From assembly GCA_022824005.1 (NCBI GenBank), contig JAJEBG010000042.1:1-38156 (forward strand): DNA of 38,156 bases. Reading direction: 5' to 3'. Below are positions 34,052 through 38,156 of this stretch, in pieces. Positions within the stretch are counted from its first letter, which is position 1. Every line of letters starts with the position of its first letter. This stretch comes from Paracoccaceae bacterium (GTDB taxonomy: Bacteria; Pseudomonadota; Alphaproteobacteria; Rhodobacterales; Rhodobacteraceae). Under the pieces are notes generated by a model, which was not told where the DNA came from, did not search any database, and saw nothing but the letters and a program-made list of their open reading frames with translations. Position numbers and translations under genes: made by a program.

Positions 34052-35023
34052 TCAGGCAAATCCACGCGCTTTCATCACGCGTTTCATGTATTTCAGGAAT
34101 AATGTGATGATCACCGCCGAGATCGCGAAGATGACAATGGCGTAGGCCGCTGCCTCACCAATAGCGAACTCGCGGATTCCCCTTTGAAAGGCGATATAAG
34201 TCGGCAATTCCGACGATTGTGCCGGGCCACCACTCGTCATGATATAAACGAGGTCAACAAACTTGAAAGCGTCCGTGAAGCGGAGAATGAACGCGATCGC
34301 AATGACCTCTTTCAACATTGGCAGAGTGATACGCCGCATGACTTTCCATTGACCGGCCCCATCAACTCTCGCCGCTTCATAAACAGCGGGCGGCAATGAA
34401 ACACGTCCCGAATAGACAATCAACAGGGGGAGAGCGACCCAATTCCACGTATCGGCGATGATAATTGACCACAGCGAGACACCCGCATTGAACCACTCAA
34501 TATGACTTTGTATCAATCCAAGGTTTAATAATGCCTGATTCACCGCCCCATTGGATGGCGTCAGCAGGAACCGCCACAGGACACCGACAATTGAAGGAGG
34601 CAACATCATGGGTAGAACCATAATGATGAGGATGAGGGTGCGCACGGCGTTCGATTTGACGAATTCATACAATGTCAATGCCAGCGCTGTTCCAATGATC
34701 ACCTGAAGGCAGGCGCCGAATGTCAGATACTGGATCAGATGTCCCAATGATTGTTGAAACCGATCAGAGCCAAGCACGGAGGCGTAGTTCTGAAACCCGA
34801 TATATTCGTGTGATCCCATAAACAGGCCTTGGATATTCGTATCTCTGAGTGAGTGATAGAACATCCAGATGGTTGGATAGATGACAATGGCGAGGAGGGC
34901 TAAAACCGGTAGACCGACCAGTGCAACTGGCACCCATCGGGCGACGATCAAGGGACGCGCTGTCCCTTTTTCCTGAAACCACTTGGGATATTCAGACGAT
35001 GGGCCTTGTGACGGCCGGTTCAT
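34052..35023 (-). CDS. ABC importer permease (MalF/UgpA type), importer 3
   Basis: A 323-residue protein with a hydrophilic N-terminus of about 30 residues and then six membrane segments (first VALVGLPVLALLAIVIYPTIWMF). The EAA loop contains YEAARVDGAGQWKVMRRITLP, followed by MTSGGPAQSS. It is the first gene of the minus-strand importer 3-dhaKL operon. A perfect palindrome lies 12-30 bp before its ATG, in the position of an operator over the leader. Confidence 0.9.
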   Translation of the reverse strand: MNRPSQGPSSEYPKWFQEKGTARPLIVARWVPVALVGLPVLALLAIVIYPTIWMFYHSLRDTNIQGLFMGSHEYIGFQNYASVLGSDRFQQSLGHLIQYLTFGACLQVIIGTALALTLYEFVKSNAVRTLILIIMVLPMMLPPSIVGVLWRFLLTPSNGAVNQALLNLGLIQSHIEWFNAGVSLWSIIIADTWNWVALPLLIVYSGRVSLPPAVYEAARVDGAGQWKVMRRITLPMLKEVIAIAFILRFTDAFKFVDLVYIMTSGGPAQSSELPTYIAFQRGIREFAIGEAAAYAIVIFAISAVIITLFLKYMKRVMKARGFA

Positions 35024-35034
35024 GCCCGACCTAT

Positions 35035-35053
35035 GATGGAATTAAATTCCATC
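35035..35053. promoter_or_regulatory. Perfect 19-bp palindromic operator candidate (IclR-box type)
   Basis: GATGGAATT-A-AATTCCATC, with 9-bp arms and one central base, centred 21 bp upstream of the importer 3 permease ATG. The core TGGAATTAAATTCCA differs from the E. coli IclR consensus TGGAAATNATTTCCA only at two symmetric positions. No IclR-family gene lies in the window, so the cognate regulator would be outside it. Confidence 0.6.
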
Positions 35054-35361
35054 CCTGATTGATTGAAGTCTTCAAAAAACATGTTCTAACGGCCGTCTGC
35101 CTCCCCTCGTGCGACTTCGATAGGTTGCCTGTCTCCCAAATGACGAGTCATAGTCAGTTTTATCTTCAATGTAAATCGGAATATACATCTTTATCAATCC
35201 CACTCGTCTACATCAGGTCAGCCAAGGGATGGCCTTTCATCGCTCCGTTGTGAATGGATCACAATTCTGCATATCAAACCTGTGTCGTTAGAGTGATCTC
35301 CTAGCGAGGTCCGAATTCAACGAAAAAAAACGACGGAACGGCAGTTTGACAGGCCAAATCA
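35054..35361. other. Divergent intergenic region between importer 3 and mtnK
   Basis: About 310 bp without a supported gene. It contains a second perfect palindrome (35248-35264) and a TTGACA at 35346-35351 that lacks a good -10 at 16-18 bp. Short open frames here show no recognisable motif. It should hold the promoters of both divergent operons. Confidence 0.5.
35248..35264. promoter_or_regulatory. Second perfect palindrome, candidate operator for mtnK side
   Basis: TTGTGA-ATGGA-TCACAA, with 6-bp arms and a 5-bp centre. The half-sites resemble CRP/LacI half-sites, but CRP needs a 6-bp centre, so a LacI- or GntR-type protein is likelier. It lies 157 bp upstream of the preferred mtnK start. 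Confidence 0.4.
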
Positions 35362-35421
35362 TTGACTGAACAAGACGAAAATGACATTCTACATGGACGA
35401 CAAATGGGTGGAGAAAACGCA

Positions 35422-36741
35422 GTGAATACAGCGACAGCGCAAAAGCCGGAAGGGTATCGAATTCTCAATGCAGAGGACTTGCGTCACTTGATTGCCCATC
35501 TTCCCTTGGCCCGCCAACTTGGTGGCCGTCCCGAGACTTGGCGCATTGAGGAAGTTGGAGATGGCAATCTCAATCTCGTGTTCTTGGTTCGTGGAAAGGG
35601 GAGCAGTGGCTTTGCCGTTAAGCAAGCCCTTCCTTATGTCCGCTTAGTCGGCGAGAGTTGGCCGCTGCCACTCTCAAGAGCGCATTACGAACATTCGGCG
35701 CTGACACGTCAGGCGAAACATGTGCCCAAACTTGTACCTAAAATTCATCATTACGATGAAGCTCTCGCGTTGATTGTGATGGAACTTCTAGAACCTCATA
35801 TCATTATGCGACACGGGATGATGGCCGGAACCCTTTACCCAAAGTTTGCCGAAGATATATCGAGTTTCATGGCCGCGACCCTCTTTCACACTTCGACACT
35901 CGCCATGACAGCTGAGAATTTCAAGAGTTTGATGGCCCATTTCGCCGGCAACACCGCGCTCTGCAATATTACTGAAGACCTTATATTTACCGAACCCTAT
36001 ATGGTCGCTGAGAACAATCGCTGGACCCGTCCTTGGCTTGACGGCCATGCGGCAAAAATTCGCCAAGATAACGATCTGAAAATTGCCATCTCAAGACTGA
36101 AATTGAAATTTATGGGATCACCACAAGCGATGATTCATGGTGATCTTCATACCGGTTCGGTGATGCTTACCTCAGACGATACACGTATTATTGATCCAGA
36201 ATTTGCCTTTGTCGGCCCTATGGGATTTGATGTTGGCGCGGTCATTGCCAATCTGCTCTTGAACTATTTCAGTCAGATCGGCCACGAGAATAAACCCGGT
36301 ATCCGTGATGATTATCGGCAATGGATTGTTGATACGATTGAAAAAGTATGGACGCTGTTTCACCGCAAGTTTTTAGACGAGTGGAGAACACACGGCCATG
36401 GCGATGGATATCCCTACAAACTCTTTGACAATCGGCACGGCACTCTTGCCCTTGAAAGGGAGAGAGAATCATATATGGGACGCCTATTCCGAGACACTCT
36501 CGGTTTTGCGGCGGCAAAAATGATCCGCCGTATCGTCGGTCTCGCGCACAATATTGACCTTGAATATATTGAAAATCCAAAGATCCGTGCCACCGCAGAA
36601 GCCCGCTCTCTGATGCTGGCGCGCGATTTGATGGTCAATACATCCGATTACCGAGACATCACGGTGGTCACAGCTGCGGCAAGGCGGATCAATGACACAA
36701 CGCCCGAACTGACAGAAAGGAATCAGAGAGATGAAGATTAA
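35422..36741 (+). CDS. mtnK: Methylthioribose kinase (5-deoxyribose kinase candidate)
   Basis: About 439 residues. Choline-kinase-like fold with the MTR kinase signatures [21 protein letters not shown], the catalytic loop [11 protein letters not shown] (Asp) and the Mg loop [16 protein letters not shown]. It phosphorylates C1 of 5-methylthioribose; relatives also accept 5-deoxyribose. I prefer GTG 35422, preceded by GGTGGAG with 8-nt spacing; ATG 35404 or TTG 35362 are alternatives. The stop overlaps the mtnA start by 11 nt. The rest of the classical methionine salvage set (mtnB, C, D, E) is absent from the window, consistent with a DHAP-shunt role. Confidence 0.92.
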   Translation: MNTATAQKPEGYRILNAEDLRHLIAHLPLARQLGGRPETWRIEEVGDGNLNLVFLVRGKGSSGFAVKQALPYVRLVGESWPLPLSRAHYEHSALTRQAKHVPKLVPKIHHYDEALALIVMELLEPHIIMRHGMMAGTLYPKFAEDISSFMAATLFHTSTLAMTAENFKSLMAHFAGNTALCNITEDLIFTEPYMVAENNRWTRPWLDGHAAKIRQDNDLKIAISRLKLKFMGSPQAMIHGDLHTGSVMLTSDDTRIIDPEFAFVGPMGFDVGAVIANLLLNYFSQIGHENKPGIRDDYRQWIVDTIEKVWTLFHRKFLDEWRTHGHGDGYPYKLFDNRHGTLALERERESYMGRLFRDTLGFAAAKMIRRIVGLAHNIDLEYIENPKIRATAEARSLMLARDLMVNTSDYRDITVVTAAARRINDTTPELTERNQRDED

Positions 36742-37837
36742 TGGCCGTCCCACCCGAACCATCTGGCTGAACGACGATGGTCGGACGGTCGAAGTCATCG
36801 ACCAGACGCGGCTGCCCTTCGCATACGAAACCCTTTTGCTGCAAAATGTTGAAGAGGCCGCCATCGCGATTGAACGCATGGTGGTCCGTGGTGCGCCCCT
36901 AATTGGTGCAACAGCCGCCTATGGGATGGCGCTCGCCATGGCAGATGAGCCGTCTGACGCCAATCTTGAAATGGCTAGCGACCGATTGATGAGAACCCGG
37001 CCGACTGCGGTCAATCTTCGTTGGGCCATCAATCGGGTAAAATCTGAACTCATAGACATCTCCCCCAAAGATAGGGAGGCATCGGCTTACAAACTAGCGG
37101 CAAGAATTTGCAATGAGGATGTTGAGATCAATGCGTCGATCGGTCGCAACGGTTTAGAGATCATCAAGAAAGCCGCCACCAATAAACCGAAGAACGCACC
37201 CGTCAATGTTCTGACGCATTGCAACGCCGGCTGGCTGGCCACGGTTGACTGGGGAACGGCGACATCACCGATTTACATGGCTCACGATGAGGGCATCCCG
37301 GTACATGTTTGGGTTGACGAGACTCGTCCCCGCAACCAAGGCGCGTCACTGACGGCTTACGAGCTCGGCCATCACGGTGTTCCCCATACGGTTATTCCAG
37401 ACAATACCGGAGGGCATCTAATGCAGCACGGTCATGTCGATCTAGTTATCACCGGCACTGACAGAACCACCGCCGCCGGAGATGTGTGTAACAAGATTGG
37501 AACCTATTTGAAAGCTTTGGCGGCCAAGGACAACAGCGTGCCATTTTATGTGGCACTTCCTTCACCGACCATCGATTTTGCTCTCTTTGATGGTGTCAAA
37601 GACATTCCGATTGAGCAACGCACGGGCGACGAAGTCTCGAAGATGACGGGCATAACTGAAGACGGCTCCATTCAAACCGTCGACATCGTTGCCGAGGGAT
37701 CTCCCGTGGCAAATTACGCCTTTGATGTCACGCCGGCCCGACTGGTCACCGGCCTCATCACAGAGGCGGGTATTTGTGACGCCTCACGAGAAGGCATTGC
37801 CACGCTTTTTCCTGACCGAGCAGGAATGACCGATTGA
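36731..37837 (+). CDS. mtnA: S-methyl-5-thioribose-1-phosphate isomerase
   Basis: A 368-residue protein of the eIF2B-related aldose-1-phosphate isomerase family. It shows [15 protein letters not shown], the catalytic Cys164 in [10 protein letters not shown], Asp244 in [11 protein letters not shown], and NKIGTY. It converts MTR-1-phosphate to MTRu-1-phosphate, and in DHAP-shunt organisms also 5-deoxyribose 1-phosphate to 5-deoxyribulose 1-phosphate. Length is normal for the family. It starts inside the mtnK end, so the two are co-translated. The product is the proper substrate for a fuculose-phosphate-type class II aldolase such as the one at 21639-22340. Confidence 0.95.
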   Translation: MKINGRPTRTIWLNDDGRTVEVIDQTRLPFAYETLLLQNVEEAAIAIERMVVRGAPLIGATAAYGMALAMADEPSDANLEMASDRLMRTRPTAVNLRWAINRVKSELIDISPKDREASAYKLAARICNEDVEINASIGRNGLEIIKKAATNKPKNAPVNVLTHCNAGWLATVDWGTATSPIYMAHDEGIPVHVWVDETRPRNQGASLTAYELGHHGVPHTVIPDNTGGHLMQHGHVDLVITGTDRTTAAGDVCNKIGTYLKALAAKDNSVPFYVALPSPTIDFALFDGVKDIPIEQRTGDEVSKMTGITEDGSIQTVDIVAEGSPVANYAFDVTPARLVTGLITEAGICDASREGIATLFPDRAGMTD

Positions 37838-37877
37838 CATCCATCAGTCTTTGAGAACGCGAATATTAAAATCTTCA

Positions 37878-37932
37878 TGGCTTGGCTGACGGAGGTCACC
37901 TCTAACTTTTCTTGGAGTCAGCAGCCAAGCCA
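37878..37932. other. Long stem-loop downstream of mtnA
   Basis: TGGCTTGGCTG (37878-37888) pairs perfectly over 11 bp with CAGCCAAGCCA (37922-37932). The 33-nt loop contains its own palindrome, GAGGTCACCTC, and a TGAC/GTCA pair that can extend the stem. It lies 40 bp past the mtnA stop and could act as a bidirectional terminator or a processed 3' structure; no strong U-tract follows on the plus strand. Confidence 0.45.
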
Positions 37933-38034
37933 ACAATTAGTTTTGTTGACAAATTGTACTCAGATCAACTGTTGTCACGCCCGAAAGAGGCTAAACCGTG
38001 GCAAATATTAACTTAACCCCAGTTCCGGATAAGC

Positions 38035-38154
38035 TCACGTCGCACTCGTAATGTTTCGAATGACATCTGGAACGACAATTTTCCCCATTTTGATTTTTGG
38101 CTGCGCCAGAACATAGGCGGCAATGCAGGAGAGAATATGAACGAAGGCATTGGT
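38035..38154 (-). CDS. Unidentified protein, C-terminus only (cut by window edge)
   Basis: The minus strand is open from the window edge to a TGA at 38037-38035, giving 39 residues: TNAFVHILSCIAAYVLAQ followed by PKIKMGKIVVPDVIRNITSAT (shown in two parts). A hydrophobic helix then a basic, amphipathic tail looks like a real protein end, and codon use resembles the neighbours. I do not recognise the family, and the frame cannot be confirmed without upstream sequence. Confidence 0.4.
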   Translation of the reverse strand, partial: TNAFVHILSCIAAYVLAQPKIKMGKIVVPDVIRNITSAT

Positions 38155-38156
38155 TG

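Noticed and set aside
35248-35264. Reading the TTGTGA/TCACAA palindrome as a CRP site
   Set aside because: CRP sites have TGTGA and TCACA separated by 6 bp; here the separation is 5 bp.
1-38156. CRISPR arrays, riboswitch aptamers or prophage genes
   Set aside because: I saw no regularly spaced repeats, no recognisable aptamer core upstream of mtnK or other genes, and no phage structural, lysis or integrase motifs.

Overview
The window looks like a chromosomal segment of an alphaproteobacterium. The evidence is the gene order rnd-kdsD-lptC-lptA-lptB, the alphaproteobacterial type of EF-G paralogue, the SorC/EryD-type regulator, and polyol ABC importers of the kind common in rhizobia and relatives. 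No marker gene fixes the genus, so this placement is inference.

Layout. (1) 1-340: debris of two unrelated insertion sequences, an IS1380-type transposase fragment abutting a nonsense-mutated IS1595-type transposase start. (2) 592-6763, plus strand: an EF-G-like GTPase lacking the catalytic His, a tRNA-Leu(CAG), a short RNase D, then the Kdo/LPS-export block kdsD-lptC-lptA-lptB. (3) 7015-19365, minus strand, transcribed right to left: SorC regulator, FGGY pentulose-type kinase, Tat-type solute-binding protein, two permeases, two ABC ATPases, erythritol-type FGGY kinase (eryA), a D-2-hydroxyacid dehydrogenase and a GlpD/EryB flavoprotein. (4) 19448-27571, plus strand, divergent from the regulator: glycerol-1-phosphate-dehydrogenase-like protein, HAD phosphatase, class II aldolase, a second importer (two permeases, binding protein, one ATPase) and an SDR. 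(5) 27655-35023, minus strand: a third importer (two permeases, two ATPases, binding protein) followed by dhaK-dhaL. (6) 35422-37837, plus strand: mtnK-mtnA. (7) At the right edge, the C-terminus of an unidentified minus-strand gene.

How it fits together (inference). From 7 to 38 kb the region is a catabolic island with three complete carbohydrate/polyol importers. Their kinases (eryA, the xylulokinase-like FGGY protein, dhaKL, mtnK), oxidoreductases (GlpD/EryB, AraM-like, SDR, 2-hydroxyacid dehydrogenase) and an aldolase could channel phosphorylated polyols or 5-(deoxy)pentoses to dihydroxyacetone phosphate. mtnK-mtnA plus the fuculose-phosphate-type aldolase are the three activities of the DHAP shunt for 5'-deoxyadenosine/methylthioadenosine by-products, but here the aldolase lies in a different operon. 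Genes are tightly packed, with many ATGA, GTGA or TGATG overlaps indicating translational coupling.

The most notable sequence-level observations are: a perfect GC-rich hairpin immediately after each of the three binding-protein genes, inside the operons; a heterodimeric importer ATPase pair whose substitutions place one composite ATP site in a degenerate state; a Q-loop Gln-to-Glu change in three of the four paired ATPases; and a perfect 19-bp palindrome of IclR-box type just upstream of the third importer.
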